Assembly: GCA_016342415.1 (NCBI GenBank)
Contig: JAEIOD010000014.1
Location: 46,725-110,724, forward strand
DNA length: 64,000 bases
Source: Clostridiales bacterium
GTDB taxonomy: Bacteria; Bacillota; Clostridia; Peptostreptococcales; Acidaminobacteraceae
Direction: 5' to 3'
This document shows, piece after piece, positions 33,380-43,102 of the stretch. Under the pieces are notes generated by a model. It was not told the DNA's origin and did no database searches. It worked only from the letters and a program-made list of their open reading frames with translations. The translations under genes were made by a program, and so were the position numbers. Numbering within the stretch: position 1 is the first letter of the stretch; every line of letters begins with the position of its first letter.

Positions 33380-33967
33380 TTATAATTTAATCACTTTCAT
33401 GCTGTTATTGAGATGTTCAACTATCGTATACATATTTGAAATACCACCCACTGATAAACTTGATGTCAATCCATAAAAATCCAAACACGTACCGCATGAT
33501 ACTATTTCAACACCTTTTGATTCTAAAGCTTTAAGATCTTTTAATACCTTTGATCCTTCAGTTGCCAATTTTACACCTGAGTTTAAAAAAACTATGGTTT
33601 GTGGAACTACATCCAGTTCACTTAACGTATAGAAATACCCTTTAATTAGAATATCTCCTAAATCGTCATCACCAGCTCCAAATTTATCAGACCCACATAG
33701 AACAACAGAATCAAAGAAATCACCCTTCTTCTCAATTATTGTTTCGGTATCTGTATTTTTTGAAATATCGATATAAAACTCACCATTATCTTCAACAACA
33801 TGACATTCAAAATGTAAACTTTTTGCTAGTTTTGTAACATTTTCTTTTGCAATCATATTATCAACAATTGTTAGTACATTCCCCACAGCAATTGCATCCA
33901 ACGCCTTTTTTGTTTTAATAACAGGAACCGGACAACCCAATCCTCTTGCATCTACTGTTGTTTGCAT
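33380..33967 (-). CDS. yedF: YedF selenium-metabolism sulfurtransferase-like protein
   Basis: A 195-residue protein. Residues 1-70 are a TusA/SirA-like domain with the CPxP motif (GLGCPVPVIKT, C12). The second half is DsrE-like (VVLCGSDKFGAGDDDLG) with a later SCGTCLDFYG pair near residues 158-161. This two-domain form is the selenium-metabolism type found in genomes with SelD. It probably carries or delivers selenium. Followed at once by DUF3343. No selA, selB, selC or selD is visible in the window. Confidence 0.88.
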   Translation of the reverse strand: MQTTVDARGLGCPVPVIKTKKALDAIAVGNVLTIVDNMIAKENVTKLAKSLHFECHVVEDNGEFYIDISKNTDTETIIEKKGDFFDSVVLCGSDKFGAGDDDLGDILIKGYFYTLSELDVVPQTIVFLNSGVKLATEGSKVLKDLKALESKGVEIVSCGTCLDFYGLTSSLSVGGISNMYTIVEHLNNSMKVIKL

Positions 33968-33976
33968 AGAACCTCC

Positions 33977-34681
33977 TTATATAAAACCTTCAAATATATA
34001 CATTACAATATTATATTTATAAAAATAAATAGCAATTTGTGATGTTTCCAATGTTTCAACCATCCTAAAATCACTAAACACAGGACTTAAAATCACAACA
34101 ACCAGAACGAGTAACATGGCAAAGAAAACACCTTTTACACATCCAAATAAAAACCCAGACAATTTGTTAACACCATTTAAAACCGGCAACTGGAATACTG
34201 TATTGAGTAAATATCCGATGATTCGAATCCCTAAATATACCAAAGTGAAAATTACAATCATACTGATAATAGTCAATAACTTTTCCGCTAACCATGAAGA
34301 AAACAATTCGCTGAAATTATCAACATTCGTTTGTATGATCTGATCAAAGTTATCACTTTCTACAAATTGTTTTACCAGTGATGATAAAAACTCAGATTGT
34401 GGCAACTGATCTACAATTTGATCCGTTGACAAAGTTTGTACTTCTGATAGTTCTGGCAGCTGAACATTCTGAAATGTATCTTGAATACCGATTCTAACTT
34501 TATTCAATAAATCAAAACGTTCATTTAAGAACACATACATCGTCATGTAATATAATTTTGCACAAATAAAACCAGCGACGACACTAACAATATTTACAAC
34601 CGACTTAATCAATCCTCTAAACCAACCTAAGCCAATATTAATTATCAGTATCAAAAGAACCGCTATATCTAACCAATTCAT
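33977..34681 (-). CDS. CvpA family membrane protein
   Basis: A 234-residue protein with the CvpA opening NWLDIAVLLILIINIGLGWFRG and four helices (about 4-20, 25-45, 135-160, 175-205), separated by a soluble loop from about 55 to 125. CvpA was first linked with colicin V export; its general role is unclear. Upstream DUF5711 gene ends 9 bases before the start, so an operon is likely. Confidence 0.85.
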   Translation of the reverse strand: MNWLDIAVLLILIINIGLGWFRGLIKSVVNIVSVVAGFICAKLYYMTMYVFLNERFDLLNKVRIGIQDTFQNVQLPELSEVQTLSTDQIVDQLPQSEFLSSLVKQFVESDNFDQIIQTNVDNFSELFSSWLAEKLLTIISMIVIFTLVYLGIRIIGYLLNTVFQLPVLNGVNKLSGFLFGCVKGVFFAMLLVLVVVILSPVFSDFRMVETLETSQIAIYFYKYNIVMYIFEGFI

Positions 34682-34690
34682 AATCTACTC

Positions 34691-35821
34691 CTAATAGGCT
34701 AATTCTAAGACTTCGATAAAATCATTGAATTCAATAATCACTCTATCCTCATTTAGCCATTCTACATCATTTATTTTCTTATTACTTTCGTATGATGCTA
34801 GAAGTATACCATCACTTGAATATATTTCAAGCAAACGGTCATTCTGTAATAAAATTTTACCTTGTGTTAATACAATTTTATTAAATTTCTGAGTTTTAAT
34901 GTCTTTAAATATATCTTTACCATCTTTATTAACACCTGTTAAAAAGTAATCTGTCATATTAATATCATCTTTTTTTACTATTTCAAAGATTGAACCGTTG
35001 TTATCAATTTCAAAATAAAGCAGTTCACCATCACGAGGTCTATCCCAAGTATAGTCACTTGAATCCCCTACCCGATAAGCATGCTTACCATTGGTATCTA
35101 CAATCATAATATGATCATCGTACACCTTTGCACCATAAACAATATCACCATAATTATTATGTCCACCTATCATGAGATTACTCGCCATACTAAATGTAAT
35201 AATTTTTGAATTGAATTGATACATATCAGAAGATAAGATCGTTGCAATAACCTGAGCTTTATCCTTTGACACATCAAGCCCAAGTAGCTCACCTGTTGGC
35301 AGTTGTACATTGGAGATTAAAACACCTTCATGATTATAAACACTAAGTTCATTATCCAGTGTAATCACAACAAAGAGGTTATCATTGGCTGAAATAATAT
35401 CCTCAATAGGTCCAAGATTTTTTATTTCTCCTGTTGTGTTTCCAAGATAGTCTAGAACAAAGATATTCCCTTGTTGAATATCAGAAACAACAAAATAAGA
35501 AGGCATTCCAATAATTCTAGTAGAATCACTGTTAATTTTCCTTGCGGCAATAAATTCTCCATTGACATCATAAAGTTTAATTTCGCTATTGGTACTTACA
35601 ATAACCGTTTCGTTGTAAGTAAAAACAAGTGCTCTATTTTCCAAGTCCTGATCCAAATCAATATTAATCTTATTTATTGACTCCCAATTTAAATCAGCAA
35701 TACCTATTGCTATCATGCTTTGTTTCCATAAGAAACCAAAGTTAAATACAATAAGAGTAATAACTACAAATAACAACAAGGATCCCAATCTCTTAATTAA
35801 TGGCTTTTTCTTTCGTGCCAT
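34691..35821 (-). CDS. DUF5711-like beta-propeller membrane protein
   Basis: A 376-residue protein with a basic N-terminus (ARKKKPLIKR), one membrane helix (about 13-30) and a long domain of repeated beta strands (units resembling YDVNGEFIAARKI, YNHEGVLISNVQL, YSSDGILLASYE), suggesting an extracytoplasmic beta propeller. This matches the DUF5711 family of clostridia. Function unknown. It lies 6 bases after the RNA methyltransferase gene and before cvpA. Confidence 0.8.
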   Translation of the reverse strand: MARKKKPLIKRLGSLLLFVVITLIVFNFGFLWKQSMIAIGIADLNWESINKINIDLDQDLENRALVFTYNETVIVSTNSEIKLYDVNGEFIAARKINSDSTRIIGMPSYFVVSDIQQGNIFVLDYLGNTTGEIKNLGPIEDIISANDNLFVVITLDNELSVYNHEGVLISNVQLPTGELLGLDVSKDKAQVIATILSSDMYQFNSKIITFSMASNLMIGGHNNYGDIVYGAKVYDDHIMIVDTNGKHAYRVGDSSDYTWDRPRDGELLYFEIDNNGSIFEIVKKDDINMTDYFLTGVNKDGKDIFKDIKTQKFNKIVLTQGKILLQNDRLLEIYSSDGILLASYESNKKINDVEWLNEDRVIIEFNDFIEVLELAY

Positions 35822-35827
35822 ATACCT

Positions 35828-36967
35828 TTAATCCTTCTTTCTAGGGGGTCTTGGTCCAAAGTACTGATAGTAATAACATCTCAGTTTACCATTATACAAT
35901 TTTCTGTTTTTTGTCGCTTTCTTATCCAGGAATTTCTCAAAGTCCTCAAAAGCAGTAAAAACATATTTTGACCAAGTATCCAATATCTCAAATCTCTGAC
36001 CCATAATTTTTGTTAGAGCTTCAACTTCCTCTATCTCATTTAATCTTTCTCCATATGGTGGATTGGTAATCACATAACCGTACATCTTATTGGAACTCAA
36101 CTCTTTTACATCTCTCACTTGGAAATGAATATCCTCTTCAACACCAGCAATCTCTGCGTTGTGTCGAGCAATTTTAATTGCCATAGGATCTATATCGTAT
36201 GCTTCAATTTGAAGTGGTGTATCATTGTCAATTTTATCATATGCTTCTTTTTTTACAGCTTTATAAATATCATCTGGAATCAATGGCCACGATTCAAAAG
36301 CAAATGATCTTGATAAACCAGGTGCAATATTTCTACCTATTAATGCTGCTTCTATTGCAATTGTCCCGGTTCCACATAATGGATCAATCAAAGGTATTTT
36401 ACTTTGCCATCTGCTGATCATAATTAGTGCTGCAGCCAACGTTTCTTTTAACGGTGCATTATGTCCCTTCTCGCGATAGCCTCTCTTATGAAGTCCAACC
36501 CCACTGGTATCAATACTCACCGTTACAGTATCATTTAAAATACCAACTAATAGTGGGTATTTTGGTCCTGTTTCCGGCAACCATTCCTTATTGTATATAG
36601 TACCCAGTTTTTTACTAATGGCTTTTTTTGATATTCTCTGAATATCAGATAAGGAGAATAATTTTGATTTTACCGATTTTGCATTTACAGGAAACTCAGC
36701 ATCTACTGGTAAAAATAACTCCCATGGTATTTCATAAACGCTGTTAAATAATGATTCAAAAGAGGTTGCCTTAAACTCAGCAACTTTAATAAACACACGG
36801 TCAGCTGATCTTAACCACATATTTGCTTTGCATATATCTTTTTCATTTCCTGTAAATAATGCTCTTCCATTTTCTACAACAACATTTTCAAATCCTAAAT
36901 CTTTCAGTTCTTTTCCAACAACGGCTTCCAATCCAAATGTTGCTGTTGCTATTAAATTAAATTTCAT
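35828..36967 (-). CDS. THUMP-domain RNA N2-guanine methyltransferase
   Basis: A 379-residue enzyme of the RlmL N-half / YpsC type. Ferredoxin-like and THUMP domains fill about 1-155 (FGLEAVVGKELKDLGF, FPVNAKSVKSKLFSLSD); the Rossmann methyltransferase part has DPLCGTGTIAIEAA and the catalytic NPPYGERL. It transfers a methyl from SAM to a guanine in rRNA, probably 23S. The longer frame to 36982 is rejected because AAAGGAAG leads to the ATG at 36967. Confidence 0.9.
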   Translation of the reverse strand: MKFNLIATATFGLEAVVGKELKDLGFENVVVENGRALFTGNEKDICKANMWLRSADRVFIKVAEFKATSFESLFNSVYEIPWELFLPVDAEFPVNAKSVKSKLFSLSDIQRISKKAISKKLGTIYNKEWLPETGPKYPLLVGILNDTVTVSIDTSGVGLHKRGYREKGHNAPLKETLAAALIMISRWQSKIPLIDPLCGTGTIAIEAALIGRNIAPGLSRSFAFESWPLIPDDIYKAVKKEAYDKIDNDTPLQIEAYDIDPMAIKIARHNAEIAGVEEDIHFQVRDVKELSSNKMYGYVITNPPYGERLNEIEEVEALTKIMGQRFEILDTWSKYVFTAFEDFEKFLDKKATKNRKLYNGKLRCYYYQYFGPRPPRKKD

Positions 36968-37043
36968 TGGTCTTCCTTTCATGTCATAATACTATATTAT
37001 ATACACATTTATATTATATAACAAATCATGACTTTATACATTG

Positions 37044-37072
37044 AAAAAGATGATGGTTTACATCATCTTTTT
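37044..37072 (-). terminator. Terminator after receiver-fusion protein
   Basis: AAAGATGATG / CATCATCTTT hairpin with T run on the minus strand, overlapping the stop of the upstream gene. Confidence 0.8.
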
Positions 37073-38600
37073 ACATATGTCGATTGATTAATTCTCTTAA
37101 TGTTTTTAAATTAACTGGTTTGGCTATATAATCATCAAATCCGTAACTTTTCAGGTATTCTTTTTCTGAATTTATAACTTTGGCAGTACAAGCAATAATT
37201 GGTACTCTTGTAATACTATTTCTCTCAATTTGATCAAAAGCATCAAATCCGTTCATAATCGGCATCATAATATCCATGATCACCAAATCAGGCTCTTCAC
37301 TAAAATACTTTTCTACTGCCAGTTTACCATTTTTTGCAAAGATTACATCATAATCATTCTTCAGCATTTGCTCTAAAGTGATTCGACCAATTGGTTCATC
37401 TTCAGCGATCAAGATTTTCTTTTTACCTGTTGGCTCGTTTAATATGCGTTTTTCTTTTTTATTTCTAAGCTCTTCAGTAATCCTGTTAAACATTGGTAAT
37501 CTAGAAGCCGCAAAAGGTTTTTTCAGTTGAATAATCATTTCAATATCAACACCATAACCACTTACTGGTGTCATCATAAATTGTCCCTCTAAATTAATTA
37601 CAAGATTTTTCATCACACTTAAAGCCAAGTTATTTTTAATATACGTATCCAAATCCTTCTCTACAATATCATGAATTGAGATAGAGCCAATATTTTTAAT
37701 CTTTATATTGATTTTCACATGTTCATTGGTCTCATCCACTAAAGTCGTCATTAAGTTGATGTAACGATTATTGGTATGAGTCATGCTATAATCAATTAAA
37801 TTCGACAAAATGAGTTCCATTTTTGTCTTATCAAAAACCAATTTGTTTGGGATACTAGAGTCAAATTTATAATCAAAATTATTACCATTGAAATCTGATT
37901 TACTTCTATAATAATCAAATTTTTCTATAATCAAATCTTTCAAATTAGCTTTTTTCTTAGAATTCTTAATGACACCCTTATTCATGTTTCTCATGGTACT
38001 GATATTGTTAAGGATATTTTGCATTTTTACTAAAGATGTTCTCATGCCAGCATAACTAATTTTTTGATCTTGCGACAACTTACCTGAAGCAATTCTAACA
38101 TGCATTTTAAAAACATTTTCAGAATGCTCCCTTAGTTCATTGGATACAATATCCAATAAATCATCTGCTGAAAAAAATTCATCTTTACTTTTTTTTGTTT
38201 TCACATCCACTTTTGTTTTTTGATGATTAATTAATACGGTTACATCTCGTCTAACTTCAAATACACCATCTAAGTTTCCATCTTCATCATATGTTGGAAT
38301 GGCGGTTACTTCATAAACTTTGTCTGATTCATCAACTACTTCAATTAAAGAAATCTCTGTTTGTTTAGAAGCAATTGACCTGACTACTGGACAAAATGTA
38401 CACTGCTCCATATCTGGATTAAAATTATTATAACACCTATGATTTAATAAATGCTCAGCAGAATCCTTTGCATAATGATTCGCCCATATAACATTCAGTT
38501 CCAAATTCAATTTGACAACATATATTGGTAGATATTCTAGTGCAAAATAATATTGTTTTAATGATGTTGAATCATTCAATAATATCTGTTGGTTATCCAT
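37071..38600 (-). CDS. PAS-degenerate kinase-receiver protein
   Basis: A 509-residue protein. Residues about 15-125 are a PAS-like domain with Cys at 56, 67 and 70 (CTFCP). About 140-390 resemble a histidine kinase, but the H-box reads SNELREH where SHELRTP is usual, putting Asn at the phospho-acceptor site, and the ATP-lid motifs (DxGxG, GxGxGL) are missing, leaving only a weak N-box (LSNLIDYSM). About 390-509 are an intact receiver (AEDEPI, VIMDIMMP, AKPVN). It looks like a pseudokinase that hands a signal to its own receiver. The ATG at 38600 follows ATGGAGGTAAGT; earlier ATGs are poorer. Confidence 0.8.
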   Translation of the reverse strand: MDNQQILLNDSTSLKQYYFALEYLPIYVVKLNLELNVIWANHYAKDSAEHLLNHRCYNNFNPDMEQCTFCPVVRSIASKQTEISLIEVVDESDKVYEVTAIPTYDEDGNLDGVFEVRRDVTVLINHQKTKVDVKTKKSKDEFFSADDLLDIVSNELREHSENVFKMHVRIASGKLSQDQKISYAGMRTSLVKMQNILNNISTMRNMNKGVIKNSKKKANLKDLIIEKFDYYRSKSDFNGNNFDYKFDSSIPNKLVFDKTKMELILSNLIDYSMTHTNNRYINLMTTLVDETNEHVKINIKIKNIGSISIHDIVEKDLDTYIKNNLALSVMKNLVINLEGQFMMTPVSGYGVDIEMIIQLKKPFAASRLPMFNRITEELRNKKEKRILNEPTGKKKILIAEDEPIGRITLEQMLKNDYDVIFAKNGKLAVEKYFSEEPDLVIMDIMMPIMNGFDAFDQIERNSITRVPIIACTAKVINSEKEYLKSYGFDDYIAKPVNLKTLRELINRHM

Positions 38601-38673
38601 ACTTACCTCCATGTTTGTATCAGACATATGTTTATTGTACCATATAAATCTAGTCGTATACAACGAAAGAAGG

Positions 38674-39255
38674 CTATAGGCCTTCCTGACTTTTGTGACT
38701 TATAAATATTTTTGAATTGAATACTTTCTGAAAATATTTCATCGCATCTTCTTCGGAAACTAAAACTGAAACATATTCTGGTATGGCTTCATTACCTAGT
38801 GTTTCATCAAATACTCTAGAGACAACAGCATTTTCAATTACAGTTTTTTCATCGTTATGAACCATGACTATATCTACAATATCATTAATTTGAAAAATCC
38901 AACCATTACTTTCAATAATAGAACATTTTATCGTTATCATGCGTTGTGTCTCATTAAGTTTCAGTGGTGAAACATCACTGATTTGATGTTCATATAAAAA
39001 TTCACCCTCTCCAACTGACAACAACATGTACCCTTCGATATTTTCTCTTATAATATACTCCGATAGCAAATGTTTGGGAATCATCACTTCTCTTAACATA
39101 TTATTTTGTATTTGTGTACCAACTTCAATAGGCATAGCGGTCAAGTATACCGAAACTTCCTCCATCTCATTCTTATCTTCAACAACATGTTCTACCATCA
39201 GCAGCATCAAAAAAATAATACTAAGAATGGCTATTTTAATTACAACTTTTTTCAT
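38674..39255 (-). CDS. CpaB/RcpC-like SAF-domain pilus assembly protein
   Basis: A 193-residue protein with one N-terminal helix (about 3-20) and a SAF-like domain (about 30-110: MPIEVGTQIQNNML, VGEGEFLYEHQIS) followed by a beta-rich part (INDIVDIVMVHND). It corresponds to CpaB of Tad systems. An earlier ATG is in frame, but GGAGAAAATTAAG favours the one at 39255. Last gene of the Tad operon. Confidence 0.78.
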   Translation of the reverse strand: MKKVVIKIAILSIIFLMLLMVEHVVEDKNEMEEVSVYLTAMPIEVGTQIQNNMLREVMIPKHLLSEYIIRENIEGYMLLSVGEGEFLYEHQISDVSPLKLNETQRMITIKCSIIESNGWIFQINDIVDIVMVHNDEKTVIENAVVSRVFDETLGNEAIPEYVSVLVSEEDAMKYFQKVFNSKIFISHKSQEGL

Positions 39256-39256
39256 C

Positions 39257-39721
39257 TTAATTTTCTCCATCTATAGGTAATAAGACTGAGTACATCATGC
39301 TATATGATTTGTTTAGGTTATAGAACGATCTATAAAGTGTTGGATTCATTGTTATTTCGATTTCAAGTGACATCATTGAAAACTCAGAATGGATCATCGT
39401 CACATCCACAATTTCAATTTCTTCTACTTGCGGATGTTCTATCAAAAGTTGTTTGTTCATTTTTTCTACAATCTCTGATTTTGTATCCAGCTTCAACTGA
39501 CTAAACGATGACATTTCAATGTTTTGGTAAATTTGAAATGTTGTCATATCAATTTGATCAGTAATCTCTTGTACAGCTAACTTCACCAAACCTCTTTCAA
39601 AAATCAAAGCTGTTATAGGTAACATTACAAATATGAGAATCGCTGCAAAAATAAGAATAATCATCAAACTACTCTCTCCAGATCTAGTTTTCAATTTTTC
39701 TAATATAATAAATTCTTTCAT
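39257..39721 (-). CDS. TadE/TadG-like pseudopilin
   Basis: A 154-residue protein with a short basic leader ending RSG, then ESSLMIILIFAAILIFVMLP, the layout of TadE-like pseudopilins, and a soluble outer part with no cysteines. It should be cleaved by a prepilin peptidase, which is not in this window. It overlaps the preceding gene by 38 bases. Confidence 0.68.
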   Translation of the reverse strand: MKEFIILEKLKTRSGESSLMIILIFAAILIFVMLPITALIFERGLVKLAVQEITDQIDMTTFQIYQNIEMSSFSQLKLDTKSEIVEKMNKQLLIEHPQVEEIEIVDVTMIHSEFSMMSLEIEITMNPTLYRSFYNLNKSYSMMYSVLLPIDGEN

Positions 39722-40067
39722 ACTTTAACACCATGTTTTCTTTTTTTCTGTTGAATACATCAATTAGACGATTATGATTGTACACACTTGAAATGGATAC
39801 AACTACTTTATCCCCATAACGACTACCATCTTTTGTAATTTTAATATTTAAATCTTTTAAACCCAGTTTTTCTATTGCATCAGTAAAATCACTTTTTTCC
39901 TCACTGGTTAAATCACCATTGGATTCGATTTTATATATATAACTCCTACAAATACCATTCATTTCAAATTTTAATTGAATCGGTATCAACAGTTCCATTG
40001 AAAAAACCAGTATCATTAACATCAAGATAATCACCAAAGACATCACAAGTATACTAGAAATCTCCAT
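39684..40067 (-). CDS. TadE-like minor pseudopilin
   Basis: A 127-residue protein with an N-terminal helix (about 5-28) and a small soluble domain with a KLGLKDLNIKI strand. Position and outline fit a second TadE/TadF-like pseudopilin. Its start shares a base with the stop of the small pilin-like gene upstream. Confidence 0.62.
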   Translation of the reverse strand: MEISSILVMSLVIILMLMILVFSMELLIPIQLKFEMNGICRSYIYKIESNGDLTSEEKSDFTDAIEKLGLKDLNIKITKDGSRYGDKVVVSISSVYNHNRLIDVFNRKKENMVLKYERIYYIRKIEN

Positions 40068-40267
40068 TATGACGATGGAAAGATGCTGGACTCAATAGTA
40101 TTTTGCCACCAACTATCCATACTATTCATCACAGTTTGAGCAAATCCTCTCATCCCAGGTATCAGCACAAATCCTGCAACAATAATTGCAATGGCAACAC
40201 TGATGATTGTTCCTATACCAAGTTCACCTTTTCTTTCGTTTAATTTAAACCATAAATACTGTATCAT
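40067..40267 (-). CDS. Flp-like small pilin
   Basis: A 66-residue protein with a basic leader (KLNERKG), a cut-like G/E junction and one long helix (LGIGTIISVAIAIIVAGF). Length and form fit a Flp-type pilin or a close relative. A longer frame starts inside tadC, but TAGGAGGGATT leads directly to the ATG at 40267. It is the best candidate for the pilus subunit in this cluster. Confidence 0.65.
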   Translation of the reverse strand: MIQYLWFKLNERKGELGIGTIISVAIAIIVAGFVLIPGMRGFAQTVMNSMDSWWQNTIESSIFPSS

Positions 40268-40275
40268 AATCCCTC

Positions 40276-40983
40276 CTAAATAATAAAAATTTGATTGAAT
40301 GCTTTCATCATGTCCATAACAACAGGAATCGCTATCATTAAGATCATAACTGTACATAACAATATAACTGATAAAATGCTCTTTTTCTTACGCCATTTGG
40401 TTTCCAATTTAATTTGATAAATATATCGCTTAAATAATAATGCTTCCATTCTTTTTAGCGTTTCATAATTTGTACCGGTATAAATGCCTTGTTCTATAGC
40501 AATACACAAAGTATCCACTTCCATACTTTTATATTGTCTTTTTAAGATTTCAAGAGATTTTATTAAGTCGGATGTTTTTGAGTAGTAAGCAGAAACATCT
40601 ATTAAACACTGTCTTAATTCTGGATCCTCAACTATTCTATACATCGATTTTATGGCATCACTCACTAGAATACCCGACGATATCTGATTCAATAAAAACT
40701 TAAATATTTTATAACCGTTGAATTCTATGATTTGTTTTTTCTTCTTTACTTTGTTTCCAATCAACCATCGACGAAAAGTAAAAATTAAAAAATATAATGC
40801 TAACCCTAACACCCAGTGAATCAAGTACGTTATGATTAAACAAAAACCAATTTGAACTAATTGAGCCTTTTGATTTTTCTTAATAACAATGTTAGGGTAT
40901 TCTATGCATTTTAACAGTTCAAACCCATAGCCGATTTGAGTGAACAAGCACAGCATTAAAACTGATTTTAATATTAATATCAT
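40276..40983 (-). CDS. tadC: TadC-like inner-membrane pilus protein
   Basis: A 235-residue protein with N-terminal helices, a soluble helical middle (about 85-190, typical T2SS-F/GspF domain, EQGIYTGTNYETLKRM) and a C-terminal helix pair. It forms the membrane platform of the Tad pilus with TadB. Packed between tadB and the pilin-like gene. Confidence 0.75.
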   Translation of the reverse strand: MILILKSVLMLCLFTQIGYGFELLKCIEYPNIVIKKNQKAQLVQIGFCLIITYLIHWVLGLALYFLIFTFRRWLIGNKVKKKKQIIEFNGYKIFKFLLNQISSGILVSDAIKSMYRIVEDPELRQCLIDVSAYYSKTSDLIKSLEILKRQYKSMEVDTLCIAIEQGIYTGTNYETLKRMEALLFKRYIYQIKLETKWRKKKSILSVILLCTVMILMIAIPVVMDMMKAFNQIFII

Positions 40984-40991
40984 AAAAACTC

Positions 40992-41873
40992 CTAATAGTT
41001 AAAAGATGTTATCCTTGTTGATACATAAATACCTAGAAAAAATAAAATGGAGAAAAAGGACAGCAAATATTGCCCTGCTGTTGTATGCAAATAAAACTCT
41101 TGCATTTGTGTATTGATAAGTAAAACAGTCACTGTTAGTATCAAAACTGAAATAATGGAAAAATAGATTGCTATTTTATCAAAATGGGTTTCCGTTTTAC
41201 GACGTTCGTGTTCCCCATAAATCTGATACGATTCCTCCTCAAGTCTCTCCAACAATTCTACTAAATCTCCTTTGCTGTAAGTGGTTTGCTGTAAATTAAT
41301 CATTAGATTTCTAAGCATTTCATTATGAGTTTGATCAATAATTATATCGAAGGCATATCCAATATGACCTGAATACTTTACATGCATCATAAAATCGGAA
41401 ATATATAATTTGAGTGGCACTTCAATCTGGTCGATTGATTTTTCAAAACAATAGTATATGTCTTCCTTTATGACCGACCACCGTGTCAGTATACTAATAA
41501 ATTTTGCGACTTCTAACGACAACTCACTATTAGAATATTGTGAGATGGAATCAATTATTAAATTTGGTATCATGGATAGAATGAAACCAAGGACGAAACT
41601 CGGTAATACAAGTTCTGTATATGCAAAACTTATAATCCATCCAAATATAAAGAGCAAACAACTTATATATAGAAAGTTATAAATATTCAACTTTTCAGCA
41701 AATTGTTTTCCATGTGTTGAATAAGTTATTTTTTTATGTAGCCTGTGTAAATATAACGATTTAAAACCAATAGAGTTAACTGCCAAATCATAAGGATTGT
41801 ACGAATAATTTGCCAATAGGTTATACATCAATATTAAAATCCAAAGAACTATAAAGTGTTTTAGCATAAACAT
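40992..41873 (-). CDS. tadB: TadB-like inner-membrane pilus protein
   Basis: A 293-residue protein with helices at about 5-20, 65-110, 230-250 and 265-285 and a GspF-like cytoplasmic domain (SGHIGYAFDIIIDQ, ELLERLEEESYQIYGEHERRKTE shown in part). It overlaps the ATPase gene by 13 bases. Platform protein working with TadC. Confidence 0.78.
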   Translation of the reverse strand: MFMLKHFIVLWILILMYNLLANYSYNPYDLAVNSIGFKSLYLHRLHKKITYSTHGKQFAEKLNIYNFLYISCLLFIFGWIISFAYTELVLPSFVLGFILSMIPNLIIDSISQYSNSELSLEVAKFISILTRWSVIKEDIYYCFEKSIDQIEVPLKLYISDFMMHVKYSGHIGYAFDIIIDQTHNEMLRNLMINLQQTTYSKGDLVELLERLEEESYQIYGEHERRKTETHFDKIAIYFSIISVLILTVTVLLINTQMQEFYLHTTAGQYLLSFFSILFFLGIYVSTRITSFNY

Positions 41874-43102
41874 CTCCTCTTTAACTCATCATGTAAAACT
41901 GATTTTAAAGAGGATTTATGCATAAAAGTACCTTCTAATCTTTGAGCTGTTTCAAGTTTTATATCAAAAGATACCAACTCATTAAATGAGTCGTCGTCAT
42001 GAATGACTTCTGAAATGGACATCACTTTAAATTTTTTCATATAGATAATGATATCCACCGCCTTTGAAACAAATTTTTCCCTATCGTTTATTTGCCTGTC
42101 CTCTAACATAGAAACCATTCTTGGAAAAGTTTCTTCAACACCAAGTGCATGTAAAGTCCCCAATATTCTATGATCTGTATAGCCCGCTTTTAAAAACTCA
42201 TAAACTTCATTGCCTATCAGTTCTCCAACACAATAGCCATCTAGAGACATTGTCAAACCGTCTCTTACAAGTTGTTTTAAATCCGTTTTTGTCTTTTCGT
42301 TATGATTTTGTACCTTTTGTACAATAAAATTGGGGTTCTCAGGATACAGTTCACTTTCTGATTCACAAATTAAAAATCGTTCTGTTAATGGTATTTCTTT
42401 TAGAAGTGCTCTTAGTAATGTCGTTTTCCCAGATGCTCCTTTCCCTACAATTAGTATTCGAGACGATATCTGCATCAACTGTTTCAGAAGCACTTTAGAT
42501 TTTACATCTAACATATTTTGCTGCACAAGATCGTTCAGATCATAAGCTTCAAGACGATGTTTTCTAATTGTCATTGATGTACCCAACACATTACGCGGTG
42601 CAATAGTCACATTGATTCTCAATCTATATCTAGAGTCTGCTACTCTTGCATGACAATCATGTTCGTTAATAACCCCACCGTTTCTTATCACAATAAGTTT
42701 GCAAAAGTTAGTAAATTCCAATTCATCTACAAAGTGAATTGGAGCAATTTCCTTATAACCTTGTTTTTTGATAATAATGAAGTCATATCTGCAAATATCA
42801 ATATCTGTAATGTTTTGATCATCAATATAACTTTGTAAAATACCATAACCGAACATATAATTTAAAACATCTGAAATAACCTCGTCTCTGTTCATTTGAT
42901 ATTGATTGGTTTCATCTAAATACTGAATAATCTCTTTGTCTAATAATTGTGGGTTTGCATGTTTTGTTTCAATATCTACAATTAGTGATGCATGTTTATT
43001 GATGATATAAGTGGCAATCTCCTTAATCACATCAATAGAGATTCTTTGATCATAAGCATTATGATCATCTAGTTTGACATGATGACTTCTAATTAAACTC
43101 AT
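41861..43102 (-). CDS. tadA: TadA/CpaF pilus-assembly ATPase
   Basis: A 413-residue secretion ATPase. N-terminal domain 1-190 with ITDIDICRYD and RLRINVTIAP; Walker A GKGASGKTT at 220-228; Walker B-type and His-box region LRDGLTMSLDGYCVGEL and ILGTLHALG. It powers pilus assembly from the cytoplasm. The Walker A has Ala where Gly is common, a harmless variant. It overlaps tadZ by 4 bases. Confidence 0.88.
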   Translation of the reverse strand: MSLIRSHHVKLDDHNAYDQRISIDVIKEIATYIINKHASLIVDIETKHANPQLLDKEIIQYLDETNQYQMNRDEVISDVLNYMFGYGILQSYIDDQNITDIDICRYDFIIIKKQGYKEIAPIHFVDELEFTNFCKLIVIRNGGVINEHDCHARVADSRYRLRINVTIAPRNVLGTSMTIRKHRLEAYDLNDLVQQNMLDVKSKVLLKQLMQISSRILIVGKGASGKTTLLRALLKEIPLTERFLICESESELYPENPNFIVQKVQNHNEKTKTDLKQLVRDGLTMSLDGYCVGELIGNEVYEFLKAGYTDHRILGTLHALGVEETFPRMVSMLEDRQINDREKFVSKAVDIIIYMKKFKVMSISEVIHDDDSFNELVSFDIKLETAQRLEGTFMHKSSLKSVLHDELKRRCLC

